Shown here piece by piece: positions 1 to 5,912 of a stretch of DNA of 9,561 nt. The translations under genes and the position numbers were made by a program. Source of the stretch: Clostridiales bacterium (GTDB lineage Bacteria; Bacillota; Clostridia; Christensenellales; Aristaeellaceae); the NCBI GenBank assembly GCA_004555535.1, contig SFHU01000110.1:1-9561 (forward strand), written 5' to 3'. The number at the start of each line of letters is the position of its first letter. Within the stretch, counting starts at the first letter, position 1. The notes under the pieces were generated by a model. It saw only the letters and a program-made list of their open reading frames with translations. It was not told where the DNA came from and made no database searches.

Positions 1-225
1 TGGATACACCCTTGTGACCGTGATATACAGATTGTCCAGCTCTTCAATCCGTTCAACGACGCCATCCCAGGAGCCGGGGTATTCGCAATTCGCCACAATA
101 TATTCATCGAGCTGGAAATGCTCATTGGTACAGTGCCAATTCACAACCGCATCCTGATGAAAGAAGCTCCGGATGAGCGGCTCGTCCTGATCGAGTACCG
201 CCCTTAGGAATTGACGCACGTCCAT
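1..225 (-). CDS. NTF2/SnoaL-like small protein, N-terminal part (cut by window edge)
   Basis: This gene reads leftward from ATG at 225 and stays open for 75 codons to base 1, so its C-terminus is outside the window. It begins MDVRQFLRAVLDQDEPLIRSF and contains FFHQDAVVNWHCTNEHF, then a WDGVVERIEEL segment and a start of strand LYITVTRVYP. This order (short helix, acidic turn, FF.dDAv.nW, later a W before the helix) resembles cone-shaped NTF2-like/SnoaL-like proteins, which bind small ligands or act as isomerases or cyclases. No catalytic assignment is possible here. The start is supported by a GAGGTGA ribosome binding site about 7 bases upstream (231-237 region). Its base composition is less GC-rich than the genes to the right. 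The fold call comes from recognition of the pattern and is moderately certain; a plain hypothetical protein is the alternative. Confidence 0.7.
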   Translation of the reverse strand, partial: MDVRQFLRAVLDQDEPLIRSFFHQDAVVNWHCTNEHFQLDEYIVANCEYPGSWDGVVERIEELDNLYITVTRVYP

Positions 226-365
226 AGCGATCACCTCAAAAAGGGAAGTGCAGACGGCAGGCCGTGTCCACGGTAGGGATGTCCATTGTGCATGAAAACA
301 CGATGGGAAAGGATGCTCCGCCGAGCGCCTTCAAGCGGGAACCATGGCCCGTCGGCCTCATCCAT

Positions 366-394
366 ATAGTAGACCTGCGCATTGCATTCGTCAA
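366..394 (-). promoter_or_regulatory. possible sigma-A promoter for the NTF2-like gene
   Basis: On the minus strand TTGACG (394-389) is followed after 17 bases by TACTAT (371-366). The -35 matches consensus at 5 of 6 positions and the -10 at 4 of 6. Transcription would start near base 359 and give a leader of roughly 130 nt before the ATG at 225. No other comparable promoter was seen for that gene. Confidence 0.3.
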
Positions 395-486
395 TGACTG
401 TCGCTGTTTTGCTTCTGGAAAAACCCGGTGAGAATGCAGCAGGGCGTTTTGAACCCGACTGCAGGTGGCGAGCTGCATTTGATGGC

Positions 487-516
487 GAATACGAACGCCG
501 CCGGACGCGCACAATG
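487..516 (+). promoter_or_regulatory. candidate forespore (sigma-F/sigma-G) promoter of the spoVA operon
   Basis: GAATA at 487-491 fits the sigma-G -35 pattern GHATR exactly. CACAATG at 510-516 follows after 18 bases and fits CATWHTA at 5 of 7 positions. Read as a sigma-F -10, the ten bases 507-516 (GCGCACAATG) fit GGNNANAHTR at 9 of 10 positions. Transcription would start near 523, just before the AAGGAG at 527-532 of the first ORF. Known spoVA operons are forespore-expressed under sigma-G, which agrees with this site; the consensus patterns are quoted from memory of Bacillus subtilis. Confidence 0.45.
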
Positions 517-541
517 AGCGCAGAGAAAAGGAGACGATGCT

Positions 542-679
542 ATGGTGCACGAACGGCACAATCTGATTCCCTATGCATTGGAGGCGGTCGCGCGTCCAGG
601 CTCAAGGGAAACGCGCGTGAAAAAGCCGCCGCAGGGGGCAAAGGTCCGCAACGAAAGGGGAGAGGGCGATGGGCAATGA
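542..679 (+). CDS. unrecognised 45-residue small protein overlapping spoVAC
   Basis: A short open frame starts at ATG 542, nine bases after AAGGAG (527-532), and ends at TGA 677-679, overlapping the first 11 bases of spoVAC in another frame. The product is hydrophilic and basic. It begins MVHERHNLIPYALEAVARPG and continues with a Lys/Arg/Gly/Pro-rich tail, with no membrane segment, signal peptide or cysteine. Thirty of its 45 codons end in G or C by hand count, compatible with coding. The position, ribosome binding site, overlap and upstream sporulation-type promoter suggest that it is the first cistron of the operon and is translationally coupled to spoVAC. It does not resemble SpoVAA or SpoVAB, which sit before spoVAC in Bacillus and are much longer. 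It could be a leader peptide rather than a functional protein. Confidence 0.5.
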   Translation: MVHERHNLIPYALEAVARPGSRETRVKKPPQGAKVRNERGEGDGQ

Positions 680-1145
680 AAAAAAGGTGAGCCGCGCGCA
701 GCAGGAAAAAATTGAGCGCTACAAGCAGCTTGTCGACAGGCTCTCCCCCAAGAGCGACATGGTGACGGGTCTGTGGCGCGCCTTCTGGGTCGGAGGCGCC
801 ATTTGTCTGCTGGGACAGGCGATTACGGAGTTTTTCAGCCGCGTCATGCTCTGGGGAGCGACCAGCGCGGCGACGGCGACGAGCATCTGCCTGATCTTCC
901 TCTCCGCGCTGCTAACGGGCCTGGGCGTGTATGACAAGATCGGCAAGTATGCCGGGGCGGGCAGCATCGTGCCCATCACGGGCTTTTCCAACTCGGTCGT
1001 CGCGCCGGCGATGGAATTCAGGCGGGAGGGACTGGTCATGGGCGTGGGCGCGAAGCTGTTCACGCTGTCGGGGCCGGTGCTGGTGTATGGCATCTGCAGC
1101 TCCATCATCGTGGGACTGATCGCCTTTTTTATGGAGGTGCTCTGA
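669..1145 (+). CDS. spoVAC: stage V sporulation protein AC
   Basis: This 158-residue integral membrane protein belongs to the SpoVA channel family. In Bacillus, SpoVAC is an inner-membrane channel-like component that moves dipicolinic acid (DPA) into the forespore and releases it at germination, and it has been described as mechanosensitive. The basic N-terminal tail (residues 1-30) is followed by hydrophobic segments at about 38-55, 65-88 and 130-156. The family signature AGAGSIVPITGF sits at about 95-106, followed by a VVAPAMEFRREG stretch. Length equals the usual ~150 residues. ATG 669 is chosen because AAAGGGGAG (654-662) precedes it by 6 bases. Its start overlaps the upstream small ORF, and spoVAD starts one base after its stop codon, so the genes are cotranscribed. 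Confidence 0.96.
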   Translation: MGNEKKVSRAQQEKIERYKQLVDRLSPKSDMVTGLWRAFWVGGAICLLGQAITEFFSRVMLWGATSAATATSICLIFLSALLTGLGVYDKIGKYAGAGSIVPITGFSNSVVAPAMEFRREGLVMGVGAKLFTLSGPVLVYGICSSIIVGLIAFFMEVL

Positions 1146-1146
1146 A

Positions 1147-2175
1147 GTGGGCAGACGGATGGGAGAGCGGACGGTCGTGCTGGGCAACCGTCCGGGCGTC
1201 GTCAGCTGGGCGAGCATCGTCGGGCGCAAGGAGCAGGAGGGGCCGTATGGCGGCCGGTTTGACCAGGTGCTTGATGATGAGCTGAACGGGGAGACGAGCT
1301 TTGAGAGCGCGGAGCGGAAGATGCTCGAGACCGCTGTCACGCTCTGCGCGCGCAAGGCACAGCGGGAGATGGGCGAGGTGCAGATGCTGCTCAGCGGCGA
1401 CCTGCTCAACCAGATCATCTCCGCCGGCTATGCGGCGCGGAACCTGCAGATTCCGTTCTACGGGCTCTACGGCGCTTGCTCCACGATGTCGGAATCGCTC
1501 TCGCTGGGCGGCATGCTGGCCGACGGCGGCTATGCGGACAGGCTGATCGCGGCGACCTGCAGCCATTTCTGCACGGCGGAGCGCCAATACCGCGCGCCGC
1601 TTGAACTGGGCAACCAGCGGACGCCGACGGCCCAGTGGACCGTGACCGGCGCAGGCGCCGTCATGCTGGCCTCCGGCGCGGCGGCGAAGGAGGCGAAGGT
1701 GCGCCTGACGCACACGACCTGCGGCCGGGTGATCGACCTGGGCATCGCCGACGCGAACAACATGGGCGCGGCGATGGCGCCGGCAGCGGCGGATACGCTC
1801 TGCGCGCACTTGAAGGATCTGAACCGCAGCTTTGAGGACTATGACCTGGTGGTCACGGGCGATCTGGGCCATCATGGGCGGGATTTGCTGATCGAGCTGC
1901 TCCGGCAGAGCGGCGTCGATGTGCGGGAGGATAGGCTGTTTGACTGTGGATGCGAGATCTTCTCCGCGAGACAGGACGTGCATGCTGGCGGAAGCGGCTG
2001 CGGCTGCGCGGCGAGCATGCTCTGCGGCTATCTGCTGCCGGAGCTCGCGGCGGGACATCTCAACCGCATCGTCTTCATGGCAACCGGCGCGCTGCTCAGC
2101 CCGACGACCACCATGCAGGGGGAGAGCATCCCCGGCGTCGCGCACGCTGTCGTGATCGAGCACGGAGAGGAGTGA
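1147..2175 (+). CDS. spoVAD: stage V sporulation protein AD (DPA-binding)
   Basis: This 342-residue soluble protein has the thiolase-like fold; in Bacillus, SpoVAD binds DPA directly on the outer face of the spore inner membrane. Conserved blocks seen in order are LLSGDLLNQ (about 78-86), YGLYGACST (100-108), AERQYR (139-144), GAGAVMLA, DLGIADANNMGAAMAPAAA (about 197-215), VTGDLG, an AGGSGCGCA block (about 278-286) and ATGALLSPT near the C-terminus. The family length is about 338. The start is GTG 1147, because GGAGG at 1133-1137 lies 9 bases upstream. The ATG at 1159 would be 21 bases away and would cut the N-terminus. It starts one base after the spoVAC stop and ends 5 bases before the spoVAE start, typical of one operon. 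Confidence 0.97.
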   Translation: MGRRMGERTVVLGNRPGVVSWASIVGRKEQEGPYGGRFDQVLDDELNGETSFESAERKMLETAVTLCARKAQREMGEVQMLLSGDLLNQIISAGYAARNLQIPFYGLYGACSTMSESLSLGGMLADGGYADRLIAATCSHFCTAERQYRAPLELGNQRTPTAQWTVTGAGAVMLASGAAAKEAKVRLTHTTCGRVIDLGIADANNMGAAMAPAAADTLCAHLKDLNRSFEDYDLVVTGDLGHHGRDLLIELLRQSGVDVREDRLFDCGCEIFSARQDVHAGGSGCGCAASMLCGYLLPELAAGHLNRIVFMATGALLSPTTTMQGESIPGVAHAVVIEHGEE

Positions 2176-2180
2176 AGCGG

Positions 2181-2549
2181 ATGGATATGCTGATGATGGG
2201 CATCAAGGCGTTTGTCGTGGGCGGGTTGTTCTGCGTGATCGGTCAGATCCTGATTCTCAAAACGAAGCTCACGAGCGCGCGGATTCTCGTCGGGTATGTG
2301 ACTGCGGGCGTGATTCTGGGCGCACTGGGCCTCTACAGACCGTTGATCGATTTTGCCGGGGCGGGCGCGACGGTGCCGCTGACGGGCTTTGGCTATCTCC
2401 TGGCGAAGGGCGCCATGGAGGCGGCAAAGACCGACGGCATCCTCGGCGCGTTCACGGGCGGCGTCGTGGCCGGCGCGGGCGGCATCTCGGCGGCGGTGTT
2501 CTTCGGCTATCTCGCCGCGCTGATCTTCAAGCCGAAGATGAAGGAGTGA
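2181..2549 (+). CDS. spoVAE: stage V sporulation protein AE (SpoVAEb type)
   Basis: This small 122-residue polytopic membrane protein is the third component of the minimal SpoVA DPA channel. Hydrophobic segments lie at about 5-22, 32-50, 62-82 and 94-115. The signature FAGAGATVPLTGFG (about 56-69) parallels the AGAGSIVPITGF block of SpoVAC, reflecting the known homology between the two. ATG 2181 was chosen because AGAGGAG (2166-2172) precedes it by 8 bases; an in-frame GTG at 2172 overlaps that site and is less likely. It starts 5 bases after the spoVAD stop. No spoVAA, spoVAB, spoVAEa or spoVAF follows, which is the reduced C-D-E arrangement common in Clostridia. No strong terminator is visible after it. 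Confidence 0.95.
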   Translation: MDMLMMGIKAFVVGGLFCVIGQILILKTKLTSARILVGYVTAGVILGALGLYRPLIDFAGAGATVPLTGFGYLLAKGAMEAAKTDGILGAFTGGVVAGAGGISAAVFFGYLAALIFKPKMKE

Positions 2550-2594
2550 ACGGGCGGCTGCCTGCGATTTCTATGAAAAACGGGTGAAAGGAGA

Positions 2595-2624
2595 TTGACA
2601 GATTGTTGACCTGCGTGATACACT
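2595..2624 (+). promoter_or_regulatory. sigma-A promoter of the TRAP transporter operon
   Basis: TTGACA (2595-2600) is a perfect -35. After 18 bases comes TACACT (2619-2624), a 4 of 6 match to the -10, with an extended -10 TG at 2616-2617. Transcription would start near 2631 and give a leader of about 45 nt before ATG 2676. The site separates the vegetative transport operon from the sporulation operon ending at 2549. Confidence 0.6.
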
Positions 2625-2675
2625 TGGAGCCGAAGGAAGAGCGTGCCTGACGGGGCACATACGGAGGAAAAGCGC

Positions 2676-4667
2676 ATGGCACAGGAACAGCTGAAAACGG
2701 AAGAGGGCCTTGACAGCAGGGCCCAAAGGCTTGTGGAGGAGAAGGACGCGGACAGCCGTACGCGCGTGTACACCGGCGCGATGGACAAGGTGCTCACGGC
2801 GGTGCTCATCCTCTGGGCAGTATTCCAGATCTGGGCGAACACGTTCGGCACGCTCGGCGCGGTCAAGCTGCGCACGGCGCACATCATGTTCCTGCTGCCG
2901 CTGGCCTTCGCACTGTATCCGACCTGGAAAAAGGAGCGCCGCCGTCGAAGGCTGATGCCCGTGTGGGACATCGCGCTGATCGCGGCGACGCTTGCGTGCT
3001 TTGGCTATCTGTTTCTGCGCTACGACGCGCTGGCCAGGACGGGCCGGCTGAACAACACGGACGTGTTCGTCGGCGTCGTCTGCCTGCTGGTCTGCTTTGA
3101 GGCGGCGCGCCGCGCCAGCGGCAACCTGGCGATCATCGCGCTGGTCTTCCTCTCCTACTTTGCCGTGTGGGGCCGGTATGTGCCCGGCGCCTTCGGCACG
3201 AGCGCGTTCACGCTCAAGCGCGTGATCAAGGCGCTCGTCTGGGACACCAACGGCATTCTGGGCACGGGCGCGGGCGTCTCCGCGACGTACATCTTTGTTT
3301 TTGTGCTCTTCGGCGTGTTTCTCAAGTACAGCGGCTTCTCACAGTTCATCAACGATATTGCGCTGACGCTGGTGGGCCGCTCGCCGGGCGGTCCGGCCAA
3401 GGTCGCCGTCATCGCGTCCGCGCTGATGGGCATGATCAACGGCTCGGCAATCGCCAACGTGGCGACGACCGGCACCATCACCATCCCGCTGATGAATAAG
3501 ACCGGCTACAAGAAGGACTTTGCCGCGGCGGTGGAGGCCGTCGCCTCGACGGGCGGCCAGTTCACGCCGCCGATCATGGGCGCCGTCGGCTTCGTCATGG
3601 CGGAGTTCATGTGCGTCAGCTACACGAAGGTGATGCTTGCGGCGGCGATTCCCGCGTTCCTGTACTATCTCACGCTGATCTACTCCGTGCATCTGGAGGC
3701 CAAGCGCCTCGGCCTGTCCGGCCTCTCCCCGGAGAACATCCCGAAGGCGGGCAGGGTGCTGCGCGAGCGCGGCCATCTGCTGCTGCCGCTGGTCGTGCTG
3801 CTGGGCCTGATGTTCAGCGGGTTTACGCCGCTCTTCGCGGCGATCATCGCGATCTTCGCGACCGTCGTTGTCTCCTGGCTGCGCAAGGATACGCGCATGG
3901 GCCTGGGCACGATCGTCAGGGCAACGGTCGAGGGCAGCCGCAGCGCCATCGGCGTGGGCATCAGCTGCATCATCATCGGCGTGATCATCGGCTCGGTTAA
4001 CATGACCAGCCTGGGCCTCAACTTCGGCAACCTGATCCTGAGGGTGGTCGGCGACGGGCATCTCTTCCTCGGCGGCCTGATGGTCATGATCATGTCGATC
4101 ATCCTGGGCATGGGCGTGCCCGGCGTGGCGGCCTACGTCATCGTGTATGTCGTGGCGGTGCCCGTGCTGCGCGGCGTCGGCGCGACCGAGATGGCGGCGA
4201 ACATGTTCTGCCTGATCTATGCCTGCCTGTCGAACATCACGCCGCCCGTGGCGATGAGCTCCTATGTGGCGGCGGGCATCGCGGACAGCAACATGACCAA
4301 AACCTCGCTGATCGCGATGCGCCTGGGCATTGCGGGCTTCATCGTGCCGTTCTTCTTCCTCAACAACCCGGTGCTGCTCTACGGCAGCACGGAGGGCGTC
4401 GCGCTGAGCCTGACGATCCGCACATTTATCACCGCGTCCATCGGCGTGCTGGCCGTGGCCTCCGGACTGTCCGGCCTGCCGATTGAGCGATACAGCGCGC
4501 AGGCGACGGCGCTGCGGCTCCTCTGCCGCGCGATGCTCGTGGCCGGCGGCCTGCTCTTTGTGAATCCGACGCTGGCGACGGACGTCGCCGCCCTGGCGCT
4601 CATCGCGGTGGAGATTGGGCTCGACCGCGCTGTGCTCCGCAGAATCCCGCCGCTTTCCGCGGCCTGA
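2676..4667 (+). CDS. TRAP transporter, fused DctQM-type permease
   Basis: This 663-residue polytopic membrane protein joins the small (Q) and large (M) subunits of a tripartite ATP-independent periplasmic transporter, the fused form that pairs with TAXI receptors. A charged cytoplasmic N-tail (1-35) is followed by hydrophobic segments from about 38 onward. The basic KKERRRRR sits at 85-92. The large-subunit blocks are GRSPGGPAKVAVIAS (234-248), GSAIANVATTGTITIPLM (256-273) and ASTGGQFTPPIMGA (290-303), with a second half-repeat holding NITPPVA. Uptake in this family is driven by an ion gradient. ATG 2676 follows GGAGG (2663-2667) by 8 bases; the in-frame GTG at 2643 has no such site and would overlap the leader. 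The receptor follows 69 bases downstream. The substrate is unknown. Confidence 0.93.
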   Translation: MAQEQLKTEEGLDSRAQRLVEEKDADSRTRVYTGAMDKVLTAVLILWAVFQIWANTFGTLGAVKLRTAHIMFLLPLAFALYPTWKKERRRRRLMPVWDIALIAATLACFGYLFLRYDALARTGRLNNTDVFVGVVCLLVCFEAARRASGNLAIIALVFLSYFAVWGRYVPGAFGTSAFTLKRVIKALVWDTNGILGTGAGVSATYIFVFVLFGVFLKYSGFSQFINDIALTLVGRSPGGPAKVAVIASALMGMINGSAIANVATTGTITIPLMNKTGYKKDFAAAVEAVASTGGQFTPPIMGAVGFVMAEFMCVSYTKVMLAAAIPAFLYYLTLIYSVHLEAKRLGLSGLSPENIPKAGRVLRERGHLLLPLVVLLGLMFSGFTPLFAAIIAIFATVVVSWLRKDTRMGLGTIVRATVEGSRSAIGVGISCIIIGVIIGSVNMTSLGLNFGNLILRVVGDGHLFLGGLMVMIMSIILGMGVPGVAAYVIVYVVAVPVLRGVGATEMAANMFCLIYACLSNITPPVAMSSYVAAGIADSNMTKTSLIAMRLGIAGFIVPFFFLNNPVLLYGSTEGVALSLTIRTFITASIGVLAVASGLSGLPIERYSAQATALRLLCRAMLVAGGLLFVNPTLATDVAALALIAVEIGLDRAVLRRIPPLSAA

Positions 4668-4678
4668 CGTGCAACCGG

Positions 4679-4697
4679 CACGGAAGAGGTTTCCGTG
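4679..4697 (+). promoter_or_regulatory. intercistronic hairpin between permease and receptor genes
   Basis: CACGGAA (4679-4685) and TTCCGTG (4691-4697) form a perfect 7-bp stem with a 5-base loop. The left arm overlaps a second possible stem, CGTGC (4668-4672) with GCACG (4678-4682), so the two folds exclude each other. No T-run follows, so a full terminator is unlikely. Such hairpins can protect or delimit mRNA and allow the receptor to be made in excess over the permease; that role is inferred. Confidence 0.5.
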
Positions 4698-4736
4698 TTC
4701 GATGATATTTTCAAAAGAGAGAGAGAGGACACTTCC

Positions 4737-5684
4737 ATGAAAAAGCTCCTGGCCCTGGTTCTCTGCGCCGCAGCGGTGCTGTGCGCAGCGACGGCGTCTG
4801 CCGCGGACATCAACTTCGTCACCGCGGGCACCGCGTCTACCTTCTACCCGATCAGCGCGACGGTCTGCCAGCTCTGGAACGACAACATCGAGGGCATGCG
4901 CGCGACGGCGACCCCGTCCGGCGGCGGCATCGACAACCTGAACCAGGCGTATGACGGCGAGGCGCAGATCGGCATCGCCAACGCAAACCTCGTCTATCAG
5001 GCTCAGGAGGGCCTGGCCAGCTTTGAGGGCTTCGCCAACGAGAACCTGCGCATCTTCGCGGGCCTGTATCTCAATCCGAATCAGGTCGTCGTGACGAAGG
5101 ACAGCGGCATCAACTCGCTGGAGGAGCTCATCGGCAAGCACATCTCCATCGGAACTGCCGGCTCCACGACCGTCGACGAGGCGGCCATCCACCTCGAAAT
5201 CCTGGGCAGCAGCCTGGATGGCATCAAGGCTGAATACATGGATACCTCCGCGGCGGCGGACGCCATCAGCAACAAGCAGCTCGACGGCGTCTGGATCATG
5301 GCGGGCACGCCGAACGCGGCTGTGACCCAGATCATGACGACGACCGACTCGAAGATCCTGCCGATCACGGCGGAGACCGTCGAGGCGCTCAAGGCCGAGT
5401 ATCCGTGGTATGCGCAGAGCGTCATTCCGGCCGGCACCTATGCGGGCCAGGATGAGGACGTGCCGACCTCCGCGGTCAAGCTGACGCTGTTCATCACGGC
5501 GGACGTCGACGAGGAGACCGTCTACCAGATGACGAAGGTCTTCTGGGAGAACTGGGACATGCTCACCGAGACCCACGCCGCGCTCAAGAAGGCTGACCCG
5601 AAGGAGGCCTGCAACGACGTGGCCGGCGTTCCGATTCACGAGGGCGCTGCACGCTACTACCGCGAGATCGGCATCCTGGAGTGA
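4737..5684 (+). CDS. TAXI-family TRAP transporter solute receptor
   Basis: This 315-residue secreted binding protein captures the substrate for the fused TRAP permease encoded just upstream. The signal peptide is residues 1-22 (MKK, a hydrophobic core, ATASA before the likely cut); no convincing lipobox is seen, so membrane anchoring is not predicted. Family features are TAGTASTFYPIS (29-40), SGGGIDNLNQAYDGEAQIGI (61-80), and SGINSLEELIGKHISIGT (123-140) followed by AGSTT. The length fits TAXI proteins (about 310-330). ATG 4737 is preceded by AGAGG (4724-4728) at 8 bases; the upstream in-frame GTG at 4695 would put a charged tail before the signal peptide and is rejected. In most such loci the receptor gene comes first, so the permease-first order here is less usual. 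Confidence 0.93.
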   Translation: MKKLLALVLCAAAVLCAATASAADINFVTAGTASTFYPISATVCQLWNDNIEGMRATATPSGGGIDNLNQAYDGEAQIGIANANLVYQAQEGLASFEGFANENLRIFAGLYLNPNQVVVTKDSGINSLEELIGKHISIGTAGSTTVDEAAIHLEILGSSLDGIKAEYMDTSAAADAISNKQLDGVWIMAGTPNAAVTQIMTTTDSKILPITAETVEALKAEYPWYAQSVIPAGTYAGQDEDVPTSAVKLTLFITADVDEETVYQMTKVFWENWDMLTETHAALKKADPKEACNDVAGVPIHEGAARYYREIGILE

Positions 5685-5700
5685 TCCGCGAAAAAACCGA

Positions 5701-5732
5701 ATCCGCAAAAAAGCTCCGCCGGAGGGGCGGAT
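5701..5732 (+). repeat. hairpin 1 downstream of the TAXI receptor gene
   Basis: ATCCGC (5701-5706) pairs with GCGGAT (5727-5732), and CTCC (5714-5717) pairs inside with GGAG (5721-5724). A second copy of ATCCGC at 5684-5689, overlapping the receptor stop codon, could compete for the same right arm. The inner stem is followed on the minus strand by CTTTTTT, so it could also stop antisense transcription. There is no plus-strand T-run. Confidence 0.45.
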
Positions 5733-5751
5733 CCAAATCGCAGACAAAAGG

Positions 5752-5779
5752 GATTCCTCCCCCAGAAGGGGGAGAAATC
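5752..5779 (+). repeat. hairpin 2 in the leader of the dehydrogenase gene
   Basis: CTCCCCC (5757-5763) and GGGGGAG (5768-5774) form a perfect 7-bp stem with an AGAA loop. It extends by four more pairs, GATT (5752-5755) with AATC (5776-5779), past one C/A mismatch. No T-run follows, so it is either a weak terminator for the TRAP operon or part of a structured leader. Confidence 0.5.
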
Positions 5780-5847
5780 ATTCTGTCGTCCGTTCAACGT
5801 GGAGATGCCTGAACGAAAGCAACAGGTGGGTTGTCTCTTCGAAGGCA

Positions 5848-5884
5848 GAAAGCCCCTTTGCCTCCCGTCGGCAGCGGGGCTTTC
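5848..5884 (+). terminator. hairpin 3: terminator or attenuator before the dehydrogenase gene
   Basis: GAAAGCCCC (5848-5856) and GGGGCTTTC (5876-5884) form a perfect 9-bp stem. Inside it TGCC (5859-5862) pairs with GGCA (5870-5873). The A-flanked GC stem ending in CTTT is the shape of a rho-independent terminator, though the T-run is only three bases. It ends 28 bases before ATG 5913 and does not cover the ribosome binding site. It could end the TRAP transcript or act as an attenuator for the dehydrogenase. Confidence 0.5.
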
Positions 5885-5912
5885 CAGGCACAGGGGAGAA
5901 GAGGAGAGAAAA

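Larger units (their letters stand above)
226..541. other. divergent intergenic region, no confident gene
   Basis: This stretch lies between the leftward NTF2-like gene and the rightward sporulation operon. It holds a possible minus-strand promoter (366-394) and a possible sporulation promoter (487-516). A minus-strand reading frame covering 231-512 is open, and its TGA falls inside the ribosome binding site of the NTF2-like gene. That would suit an upstream operon partner, but it has no recognisable domain and no convincing ribosome binding site. A short 44-residue version could start at ATG 365, directly at the putative -10, again without a ribosome binding site. Overlapping frames are also open, so none is annotated as a gene. 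The DNA is visibly less GC-rich than the rest of the window. Confidence 0.5.

Noticed and set aside
382..690. Plus-strand frame of 102 codons before spoVAC
   Set aside because: There is no ribosome binding site at its start, its tail is Arg/Lys/Gly-rich, and it overlaps the predicted promoter and the better-supported small ORF at 542-679.
1129..2163. Minus-strand open frame opposite spoVAD
   Set aside because: It mirrors a well-identified spoVAD gene and has an Arg/His/Ala-rich composition typical of shadow frames.
2643..2675. Upstream GTG start for the TRAP permease
   Set aside because: It lacks a ribosome binding site, while ATG 2676 has GGAGG at ideal spacing.
3339..5747. Very long minus-strand open frame (about 800 codons) opposite the TRAP permease and receptor
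   Set aside because: It is a by-product of GC-rich third codon positions on the plus strand. The product is low-complexity Arg/His/Asp/Ala-rich with no family likeness, and the plus-strand genes are unmistakable.
5799..5912. N-terminal extension of the dehydrogenase from an upstream ATG
   Set aside because: The extension runs through the leader hairpins and is not part of the family fold; ATG 5913 with AGGAG begins at the expected first beta strand.
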